From Maylandia zebra (Eukaryota > Chordata > Actinopteri > Cichliformes > Cichlidae), in contig NC_135172.1 in assembly GCF_041146795.1 (NCBI RefSeq), positions 42,063,123 through 42,127,122 on the forward strand: a DNA stretch of 64,000 nt, in the 5' to 3' direction. The notes beneath the pieces were generated by a model that was given only the letters and a program-made list of their open reading frames with translations, was not told the origin of the DNA and searched no databases. Shown here piece after piece: positions 56,340 to 64,000 of the stretch (the first letter of the stretch is position 1; each line of letters begins with the position of its first letter). Position numbers and translations under genes: made by a program.

Positions 56340-57514
56340 GTGAAGGTAGCGGCCGGACTGCTGACCTCTGCCCACGGCTCCCGTCAGCTCCACGATGCAT
56401 GATTCATTTATGTGTAAGAAGTAATTGAGTCAGCAACGCTCCAGAAGCTATATGCATTCCCTTTGAAGTTCTAAATGAACGCAACACATGAAACAAAAGA
56501 TGAAAAGCAAAAAATCAAGGGCAGAACAAACAAACGAGCAGTGCCTGCCTGGATGCCCGAGGTATAAGTGCGATAAGTGGCTGTGCTGGGCCCACTCGTC
56601 CACCAGGGGGCCCTCCAACAGACCCAAGCTGTGAACTCTCCTGATTTGAATATTTAAAGACATACTGTCTGTTTTTTGCTACCAGAATCTTCTGAGGACC
56701 CCAAACTAAGGATGATTCAAGAAAGCAATGCAAACTAGGTAGATTCATTGGCTCCCACACCCCAGGAGCTCGTTGAGATGAACTACAAATATTAAATCTC
56801 TTCAGACTGTAGCTCTAAATTAAATAGCCAAGAATTTGCCTTCAGACCCTTTAAAGGGCCCAGAATTAGGTAAGCTTTAACTGCCTAGAAAAGGAATACA
56901 AAGGGCTGCTTAAGCCGACGGGGGGCCTTTGAACAGCTTCGGGGTTTAAGTTGTGACTTAAAAATTTAAAGATAGTCTCCCTCATTGGCTCTAGTCTATC
57001 CCGGCTGGCACATAAATATGAACTCTGTGTAGAGTCTGGTTCAATTTTAAATATCCGAATCATTTCTGTTGGACATTTGAAGAAATTTGGATGTTCGGTC
57101 TTAATCTAAAGATCTTAATATCTTTTTGGTTCAAAGTTCTATGCTTCTTTATATCCACCAGATCTAGGGTTATGGTTTTAGTCAACTCTTTTTAGACACA
57201 CATAGCTTTTTTGGAAAACCAAAAACCTTTCATCTTGTTGTTCCTTTTTTTAAAAATTGGTCTTAGGCTGGTGACCTGGGAGGTGTTAGGATGAAATCAT
57301 CATGTTTTTTTTAGGGTTTTTTTCATTCAAATAAGTAAACTTCTACTGCAAGACATTTGATTTCAAATTCTCCTTCGATACAGACACAGAGATGTGTTAG
57401 TAAATGATGAGATTTGTTTCCCTTTTTCATCACCACCAGGTAAAAAAAAGAATATGGAGGTCTCTTCCTGTTGAAAAGGAGATCTTCCTTACCACTGTCT
57501 CCAAATGCTTCTCG
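56340..57514. other. Unexplained block of repeat-like character
   Basis: No gene is supported. The phrases CCTTTAAAGGGCCCAGAATT and CCGACGGGGGGCCTTTGAAC, and the short-spaced recurring TTTAAA and GATCT words, differ from the surrounding DNA and suggest an old mobile element. No terminal repeats or protein fragments were found. Confidence 0.35.
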
Positions 57515-57519
57515 TAGGT

Positions 57520-57930
57520 TGTTACACCCCGGCCTAGGCAACCGGGGTGCAACGTAGAAAAACAAAGATAAGGAAAATAAAACCACGAAGGCTCTCCACC
57601 AAAATCCCAAAACGAAAATATCCCATGACGAAAGTATTAACAAACCCATTCACAACTATTTACAACAGACTATTTATTTACAACAAAACACCAAACTATT
57701 TACAACACGGGGGAGATCGCGACCATGACACACTGAAACACAGGGTTTAAATACATAGAGGGAGCAATCAGGAAATGGACCACAGGAGGGAAACACAGCT
57801 GGGGCAAATTAGAACTGACGAGACAGGGAAAATGTAAACTGAACACACTAAGATAACACAGACTTTCAAAGTAAAGCAGGAAATACATAAGTCATGCAAA
57901 AACAAAACACTGACACACCGAAACGTAACA
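57520..57930 (-). repeat. LTR (3' LTR of the minus-strand element)
   Basis: 411 bp, TG...CA type boundaries in either reading direction, adjacent to the purine tract. It includes TTATTTACAAC and CTATTTACAAC words repeated within it. Confidence 0.9.
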
Positions 57931-58004
57931 TTTCCCCCTACCCAAAAATCAAACATGTAACCCCAAGTGAAAAGTTTGATTCAGACAAACGAAGGCCGAA
58001 ACGA

Positions 58005-58560
58005 AGGCAGACGAAGCTGATGGAGGCTGGAGCGGTCCCACTGACCCTCCAGCAGACGACGAAGGCTGGAGCGGTCCCTCGGACCCTCCAGCAGACGACG
58101 AAGGCTGGAGCGGTCCCTCGGACCCTCCAGCGAAGGCGGATGAAGGCTGGAGCGGTCCCACGGACCCTCCAGCGACGACAAAGGCTGGGGCGGTCCCACG
58201 GACCCTCCCCCCAGCGAAGGCGGATGAAGGCAGACGAAGCTGATGGAGGCTGGAGCGGTCCCACGGACCCTCCAGCAGAGGCGGATGAAGGCTGGACCGG
58301 TCCCTCGGATCCTCCAGCGAAGACAGACGAGCAGCTCACTAGCTGCACACATAGACACGCAGCCCACCAGCTGCACACACGGACACGCAACCCACCAGCT
58401 GCACACACGGACACGCAGCCCACCAGCTGCACACACGGACACGCAGCCCACCAGCTGCAGAAGGCTGGAGCGGTCCCTCGGATCCTCCAGCGAAGACAGA
58501 CGGAGGCTGAAGCGGTCCTCGGACCCTCCAGCGAAGACAGAAGGCCGAAGCTGTCCCTCC
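58005..58560. repeat. Two minisatellites forming the interior of the LTR element
   Basis: The first array (58005-58320, and again 58460-58560) has a unit of about 39 bp around GGCTGGAGCGGTCCC, then CGGACCCTCCAGC and GACGAAG. The second (58330-58460) has a 28-bp unit around CAGCCCACCAGCTGCACAC, then ACGGACACG. The 39-bp unit keeps reading frame, while the 28-bp unit shifts frame each copy; both are free of stops in most frames, which explains long open frames on both strands. Confidence 0.88.
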
Positions 58561-58596
58561 TTCGGACCCTCCACCGATCCCGGACGAGCCCCCATA

Positions 58597-59007
58597 TGTT
58601 ACACCCCGGCCTAGGCAACCGGGGTGCAACGTAGAAAAACAAAGATAAGGAAAATAAAACCACGAAGGCTCTCCACCAAAATCCCAAAACGAAAATATCC
58701 CATGACGAAAGTATTAACAAACCCATTCACAACTATTTACAACAGACCATTTATTTACAACAAAACACCAAACTATTTACAACACGGGGGAGATCGCGAC
58801 CATGACACACTGAAACACAGGGTTTAAATACATAGAGGGAGCAATCAGGAAATGGACCACAGGAGGGAAACACAGCTGGGGCAAATTAGAACTGACGAGA
58901 CAGGGAAAATGTAAACTGAACACACTAAGATAACACAGACTTTCAAAGTAAAGCAGGAAATACATAAGTCATGCAAAAACAAAACACTGACACACCGAAA
59001 CGTAACA
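58597..59007 (-). repeat. LTR (5' LTR of the minus-strand element)
   Basis: 411 bp, almost identical to the copy at 57520-57930. The primer binding site lies just inside it. It would hold the promoter of the element. Confidence 0.9.
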
Positions 59008-59012
59008 TAGGT

Positions 59013-60798
59013 TATTGTCTCTCAAACAATCTAATCTATAAAGCATCTTGAGATTACTCTCATCAGTCGTGACTCATGAGCTTTATAAATAAAATGAACT
59101 GAACCCCCTTTGACCTTAAAATGTACTGCTAAGCCTAAAGCTTCTTATTCTTTTTAACCTCACAGATTTGTAATATTGGATAATTTCTCTCCCCAAATAA
59201 ATCAGTTTCTTAACCACTTATTCAGTTCATAGTCTGCAGCCATTCCCAGCTGCCCGTGGGTGGACATTAGTAAACCTCACCTGTCTATCACAAGGCTATG
59301 TAATTAAATTCAATAAATCTGTATTTTTTTTCCATTGCATTTTCCAGGAATTCCAGCTCCCTATGGCTTCCTGGCCACCTGAGCTCACTGAAAGCAATTC
59401 TCCTTTATTTCTGAGTTTTAAATATTCACTTTTCTAATTGTATTTTATTTGTTTTAATTAAGTTTAAAACTGAAACACGTTTGTGCTAAGGGTAAAGAAG
59501 CACTCACGCTGTGCAGGTTTATGCAGTGCAGCCTGCAAAGTTTTGTTGACATTGGTTTGCTTTTTTCCCCCATTTGAAATAAAAGCAGTTGTAAGAAAAA
59601 CATAAAACGGCTTCCCTCCTTTCTTTGCATGTAATTATCATGTCTGAACAGGAATGCGGGCGTCCTCAATGACCGTGTTGGGCACACACTTTATTTTCAA
59701 CCATCAAAATTTAGTTTCTGTTTCCTTGAAGTTGTGTGACTATGAGATAAGTCGCTCCAGCTGGCTATTGGCAAGAAGTGCCTGAGTTACATCCAACAAA
59801 CATGTGGTAAGAGAGAAAGAGAGAAAGGGAGGAGAGCAGAGCGACCCCCCTGGAGATGCTTCCAGAGAACAAGCCTCAGAATTTGACTCAAACTGACCCC
59901 AAATTACTCATGCACATTGTGCAACACAGACTATGTCAAGCTCACAAAGTATGAACACAAAGAGGCCCTCAGGAACATTATTTTCTTGCATTAACGTAAA
60001 AATGTGTCACAATATTCCAAAGAAATAGCTGGAACCATTTACGTACATGGTATGTGGTACGGAGATAAGAAAAGATTTATGAAGCATAACTTACGGTAAA
60101 GTGCTGCTTCAGCACCAGGTGTGTTGAAAACATAGGATTTCTTTTAAATTGGATTCGTAGTTATGGCGAGGTGCAGATATCGTCGCTTCTCCAAAACTCA
60201 TTAAATTAGAAAAGGAGTGAGATACTGTGAGCAGCGAGATACACCGCAGCGTACCAGAGTGATATAAAACAGATTTGCTGTATTTGAGTCGTTTAGTTGC
60301 AATATCCCAAAGACCTGTTTGATGTGTAAACACAGAAATGTGGCATTAAATATGAAATACAGCGAGGAAAAAAAACAATAGGAGCTCTGTGAGAGAGCTC
60401 AGTGTGGAGAGGCGATATCAGGGGAATCCATCTCTCAAACTACACCCTGAAATACAATAATTGAACATAAAGACAAGCTGAGGATTATAGCTGAGAGCTG
60501 CCAGGCTCCAGTCGAGACATGCACCGCAGTCATTGATGAATAACAGGAAATGTCAGCTTTTAGTATGGATGAATTCTCATTACTGCTCACCAGCTAAAAC
60601 AGTCACACAACGTTTACTTTGCTTGATCTTACTATTTCACAAGACAGAGCGCTGCACTGTTCGTGTTAATCACACCATGGCTGCCAAATTATCTGCAGAT
60701 TACAGTGAAAATCAGTCTGTCTGCAGATGCCTTCAAAGCTGCGTGCAACGTTTTTGTTTTCATGTTGGATCTCTTAGTGGCAGCTTAATCTGTGCAGC
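59013..60798. other. Non-coding stretch, nothing firm
   Basis: A possible SINE-tail relic lies at 59,240-59,300 (CCCAGCTGCCCGTGGGTGG, CACCTGTCTATCACAAGG). No gene is seen on either strand. Confidence 0.4.
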
Positions 60799-60865
60799 GC
60801 TGTGAAAAAGTACTTGCACCATTCTTGATTTCTTACACTTTTTCTTTTCTTTTGCATACTTGTCA
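60799..60865. mobile_element. Terminal fragment of a DNA transposon (AAAAAGTACTTGCACC type)
   Basis: TGTGAAAAAGTACTTGCACC, then TTGATTTCTTAC and TTTGCATACTTGTCACATTT, matches the end of a teleost Tc1-type repeat as remembered. The rest of that element is missing and a SINE follows at once. Confidence 0.45.
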
Positions 60866-60874
60866 CATTTGGCT

Positions 60875-61072
60875 GGAGCTCAGGAGATGGAGCAGGACAT
60901 CTACTAGCTGCAAGGGCCGTAGTTTGATCCCTGGCTCCAGCAGTGAGTGAGTGAGTGTGAATGTGTGTGCATCCCAGCATGCCATGTTGTATGAAGTGCT
61001 TTGAGTGCTCATGTTATTGGATCTTTTCAGAGTTAAATGATGGATTTAAATGTAATAAAGGAAAAAAGCCAT
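60875..61072 (+). mobile_element. tRNA-derived SINE
   Basis: The head is GGAGCTCAGGAGATGGAGCA, then GTAGTTTGATCCCTGGCTCC, followed by GTGAGTGTGAATGTGTGTG and GTATGAAGTGCTTTGAGTGC, the usual teleost tRNA-SINE order. It is diverged and shortened in the middle. Confidence 0.65.
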
Positions 61073-61084
61073 CTGAAGCTACCT

Positions 61085-61480
61085 GCCCCTGTGTGAAAAA
61101 GTATTTGCCCCCTAAACCTAATAACTGGTTGTGCCACTTTTGGCAACGAGAACTGCAGTTAAGTGCTTGTGATAATTGCCAGTGAATCTTTCATATCACT
61201 GTAGAGGAATTTTGGCCCGCTCGTCTTTGCAGAATTGTTGTAAATCAGCCACATTAGAGGATTTTTGAGCACGAATAGCCTGATTAAAGTAATCTCAAAG
61301 CATCTCGATCAGATGTAAGTCTGGCTTTGATTTTGTTTTTTTTGTCTTTTCAGCCATTCAGAGGTGGACTTGGGGGTGTGTTCTGGATTATTGTCCTGCT
61401 CCATAACCCCAGTGTGTTTGGGCTCCAGGGCACAAACTGACATTCTTCTTCAGGATTTTCTGGTAGGTTTGGGTAGACCC
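61085..61480 (-). mobile_element. Second Tc1-like family, fragment
   Basis: TGTGTGAAAAAGTATTTGCC, CCCTAAACCTAATAACTGG, GAGGAATTTTGGCCCGCTC, CAGCCATTCAGAGGTGGAC and TTCAGGATTTTCTGGTAGG follow the order of the antisense strand of a common teleost Tc1-like transposon, beginning at its terminal repeat. The other end is absent. Confidence 0.75.
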
Positions 61481-61635
61481 CTCCCCCAAATAAATGAAGA
61501 AGACTTAAAACCTGCATTTTGCATTTACTCGAGTTATCTTTGTCTAATATAGGCACTGAAATCTTTAAGCATGATAAAAGAAATCAGTGGAGGGGACAAT
61601 ACCAATAACATGGAAGCAACTCAAAACAATCAGGC

Positions 61636-61827
61636 CAGGGGTGTCCAACTCCAGCCCTCAAGCGCCGGTGTCTTGCAGGTTTTAGATCTCATCCTGGGTC
61701 AACACACCTGAATCAAATAATTAGTTCATTGCCAGGCCTCTGGAGAACTTCAAGCAATTTAAAACAGCTGTGTTGGATCAAAACCTGCAGGACACTGGCC
61801 CTCGAGGCCTGGAGTTGGACACCTCTG
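61636..61827. mobile_element. hAT MITE (CAGGGGTGTCCAACTC family)
   Basis: A 192-bp near-palindrome begins CAGGGGTGTCCAACTCCAGC and ends GGAGTTGGACACCTCTG. The flanks AATCAGGC (61628-61635) and ATTTAGGC (61828-61835) agree at six of eight positions, a worn 8-bp duplication as expected for hAT. There is no coding capacity. This family is abundant in teleosts. Confidence 0.88.
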
Positions 61828-61904
61828 ATTTAGGCAAACCAACCTGCCGAAATTCAAACTGGGCATCAGAATCAGAAAGAAATGTGATTTAGGTGAATTT
61901 TAAC

Positions 61905-62645
61905 GCAGCGTGATTGTTGGTGCCAGACGGCCTGATCTGAGTATTTCAGAAACTGCTGACCTGCTGGGTTTTTTCCCACACAACCATGTCCAGGGCTTAC
62001 AGAGATCAGTCCAAGAAAGAGAAAACATCCAGTGGGCGTCAGTTCTCTGGCAGAAAATGCTTTGTTGATGTAAGAGAAGATGGAGCAGGCCAGACTACTT
62101 TAAGTTGACAGGAAGTTAACTGTAAAACAAATAATCACTCGTTACAACAAAGGAGTGCAGAAGAGCATCTCTGAACCCACAGTGTGTCAAGCCTTGATGC
62201 CGATGGGCTACAGCAGCAGAAGACCACACCGGCTGGCACTCGTGTCAGCTAAGAACGGGAAACCCACTTGCTAAAGTTGGTCTGATGAGTCGGACCAATT
62301 TCTGCTGTGACATGATAGAGGATAGTGTAAACATCTGCGGCTGGTGATGTAATGGTGTGGGGGATATTTTCTTGGAACACTATGGGCCTGATTAAACATC
62401 ACAGTCTGCCCGAGTATTTAGCCCTGACCAGCTCCATCCACTTTCTGACCACGGTGTAGCCATCTTCTGATGGCTGCTTCCAGCAGGGTAATGTGTCATA
62501 TCACAAAGCTCGGATCAACTCAAACATTGAGTTGAGGGCACTCAGATGACCTCCACAGCCATCAGATCTCAGTCCAGCAGAGCACCTCTGGGATGCGGTG
62601 GAACGATAATCTGATCATGGACGAGCAGCCGACAGAGTCAAAATG
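61905..62645 (+). mobile_element. Tc1-like transposon remnant, copy 3
   Basis: Sense-strand pieces of the same family as copies at 23.6 and 38.6 kb, and the longest of the three: TATTTCAGAAACTGCTGACC, GAGAAAACATCCAGTGGGC, GATGGGCTACAGCAGCAG, GTGTGGGGGATATTTTC, CATCTTCTGATGGCTGC and GAGCACCTCTGGGATGCGGT in order. There are many small changes and no terminal repeats. Confidence 0.85.
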
Positions 62646-62682
62646 ACTTGGTTAGCCAGGGATAACCAAATTAATGGCCAGG

Positions 62683-62798
62683 TTAACCCTCTCAGGCTCA
62701 AATTAAGTTTTTGTTGCTAATGCACAAAAGAATACCTGCAGTGGTATTTTTAGTTTTTAACTGTTGCAAATCTGCAACGCCTGCCTTGAGAGGGTTAA
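62683..62798. mobile_element. TTAA-flanked MITE (piggyBac-like ends)
   Basis: TTAACCCTCTCAGGC at the left and, inverted at the right, TTAACCCTCTCAAGGC, enclose about 80 bp. TTAA occurs at both outer edges. The structure and the CCCT ends fit a piggyBac-type miniature element. Confidence 0.65.
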
Positions 62799-64000
62799 AA
62801 TGCACACTTTCACAACATTTATGCTCCACTTTGAAAAACGATGCTTCCCAGTGCTTTTAGATGTGACGCGAGCAGCTTTGACGAAACCATGTGACACCCT
62901 GGGACAGAGAACAGAATGTCTTTTCTTTGGTCGTTTGATGTGTTGGAAAAAGCGTCTTCACAGCTGTTTTGGTGTTTGCTGGGTTGAACTGAAAACTTAC
63001 TGATGCTCAACACTGTTGTTTTCTTTTTCCATTCCTTTAAAAAAAAATCTGGTGCACATTTGTGAGATAAATGTTTATGTTTGCTGCCATGTTGCGTCCG
63101 TGCTGTTTATTCTCAGTGTATCTGCTGGACTCGCTGTGTGGCAGATTGTTGTGCCGATTACTGCCTTCACTTGGAAACACTTAGCCGCTTTTTTCTTTTT
63201 TTGAAACAGTAAAAGTGGTTTTATTCCTCCCCTCTGGTTTGCCATTGTGTTTACTGATCAAATAAATAAAGCCAGGGTAAGATAATGTGTGCATAATGGC
63301 CAACTTTCTCATCGTAAATAAGGCCGAAATGACCATTAATCATCGAGGAGTCACAGTCTTGATTTCCTTTTACTCTGAAAAAGATAAAACACCTCATCAA
63401 AGCAGCCTGTTAATAACAAACACCGGGATCATCTGTCTTATCTGCATGTTCAGGTTTGCAAGCCGCGAGTGTGATAACTTTACAGACAGAAAACAGCTCC
63501 TCATGTTTGCTTCCTCCCACAGGGCATTTTGTGATGGTTTTAATAGACACATAAAAATTGAAATGCGATGTCTTGTGCAACCGCCGGCTTGCAGTGCTGG
63601 TGTGCAATCATATCGGCTATGAAATAAAGCTGTTAATAAAAAAAGGTCCACGTGTAAATTACAGTCTGACTTTCATTGTGCTCTGTCGTCGACTAAGAAA
63701 CTGCAACAAAAGAAAGAGTGAGCCAAATAATTAAAGCTGAGACACCTAATGAGGAGGTAATTTGTCACCGAGCAGGATAACAGCTTTCTATTTGCTTTTT
63801 TGGCTGTAATCACAGACGCTGCTGGACTGCAGGATGCTGCTGTGAAGACTGAATGAGCTTCCTCACCTCATCTGAAACATTCTGACTCGAGCTCAGTCGG
63901 AGCAGGAGGGGATTCGCCGTGAGACCTTATGTTTTGCTTTGCGAGTTCCCCAAATAGTCCCCTTGCTGTTAGGTGATTAACTTTTGCTGCAGAACGAAAG
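62799..64000. other. Non-coding stretch to the window end
   Basis: No exon, RNA gene or bounded mobile element is supported. Open frames up to 111 codons overlap on opposite strands and have no splice context. Confidence 0.4.

Larger units (their letters stand above)
57515..59012 (-). mobile_element. Young non-autonomous LTR retroelement with tRNA-Pro primer site
   Basis: Two nearly identical 411-bp direct repeats (57520-57930 and 58597-59007) start TGTTAC and end GTAACA. The whole is flanked by an exact 5-bp duplication TAGGT (57515-57519, 59008-59012). On the minus strand the right-hand LTR is followed two bases on by TGGGGGCTCGTCCGGGAT (58577-58594), the tRNA-Pro primer binding site known from gammaretroviruses, and the left-hand LTR is preceded by a purine tract (57931-57943). 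The 666-bp interior holds tandem repeats and no recognisable gag, pol or env. The structure looks whole for a non-autonomous element (TRIM/LARD class) that would need proteins from a relative. The near-identity of the LTRs points to a recent insertion. Superfamily is unassigned. Confidence 0.92.

Noticed and set aside
57938-58726. Minus-strand 262-codon and plus-strand 246-codon open frames over the LTR element interior
   Set aside because: Both result from stop-poor tandem repeats. Neither translation shows retroviral or host domains.

Overview
The window is vertebrate nuclear DNA, almost certainly from a ray-finned fish of the percomorph type. The genes are intron-rich and far apart, CA/TG microsatellites are long, and the repeats are typical of teleosts: Tc1-like transposons, tRNA-headed SINEs, RTE and L2/CR1-like LINEs, hAT, Harbinger and TTAA-type elements. 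A cichlid or close relative would fit, but nothing here proves the species. The coding content that can be defended is small.

Layout. 0-12.5 kb: non-coding DNA with a few mobile elements, probably the first large intron of dtx4. 12.53-13.1 kb: the first coding exon of dtx4 (Deltex-type E3 ubiquitin ligase, WWE domain) on the minus strand, with a probable separate 5' non-coding exon; the rest of the gene must lie beyond the left edge. 16.2-17.1 kb: two intact plus-strand tRNA genes, Thr(TGT) and Lys(TTT). 17.7-20.7 kb: a minus-strand gene, rebuilt here from four exons whose phases agree, for a 176-residue single-pass receptor with one V-type immunoglobulin domain. 24.6-35.2 kb: rps6kb2 (p70 S6 kinase beta-2), complete, with 15 coding exons, 470 codons, a 5' non-coding exon and a poly(A) signal. 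35-64 kb: a gene-poor, repeat-rich stretch with no recognised host gene; one unassigned possible exon lies near 55.94 kb.

Mobile DNA dominates the right half, and several insertion events can be read directly. A 715-bp hAT-type element sits inside an older SINE with a perfect 8-bp target duplication. A 765-bp Harbinger-like element carries TAA duplications. A 1.33-kb Tc1-like element with about 285-bp terminal repeats is nested in an outer inverted repeat. A young non-autonomous LTR retroelement (57.52-59.01 kb, minus strand) has two 411-bp LTRs, a tRNA-Pro primer site, a polypurine tract and a 5-bp target duplication, yet its interior is mostly two kinds of tandem repeat rather than recognisable gag or pol.

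The genes do not form an operon-like unit. Deltex-4 acts in Notch/ubiquitin signalling, S6K2 in mTORC1 signalling, and the V-domain protein is probably an immune-cell surface protein. Their adjacency is ordinary genomic neighbourhood. The observations most worth following are the LTR element with its repeat-built interior, the short V-domain receptor whose V domain is split between two exons, and an upstream reading frame overlapping the rps6kb2 start codon.
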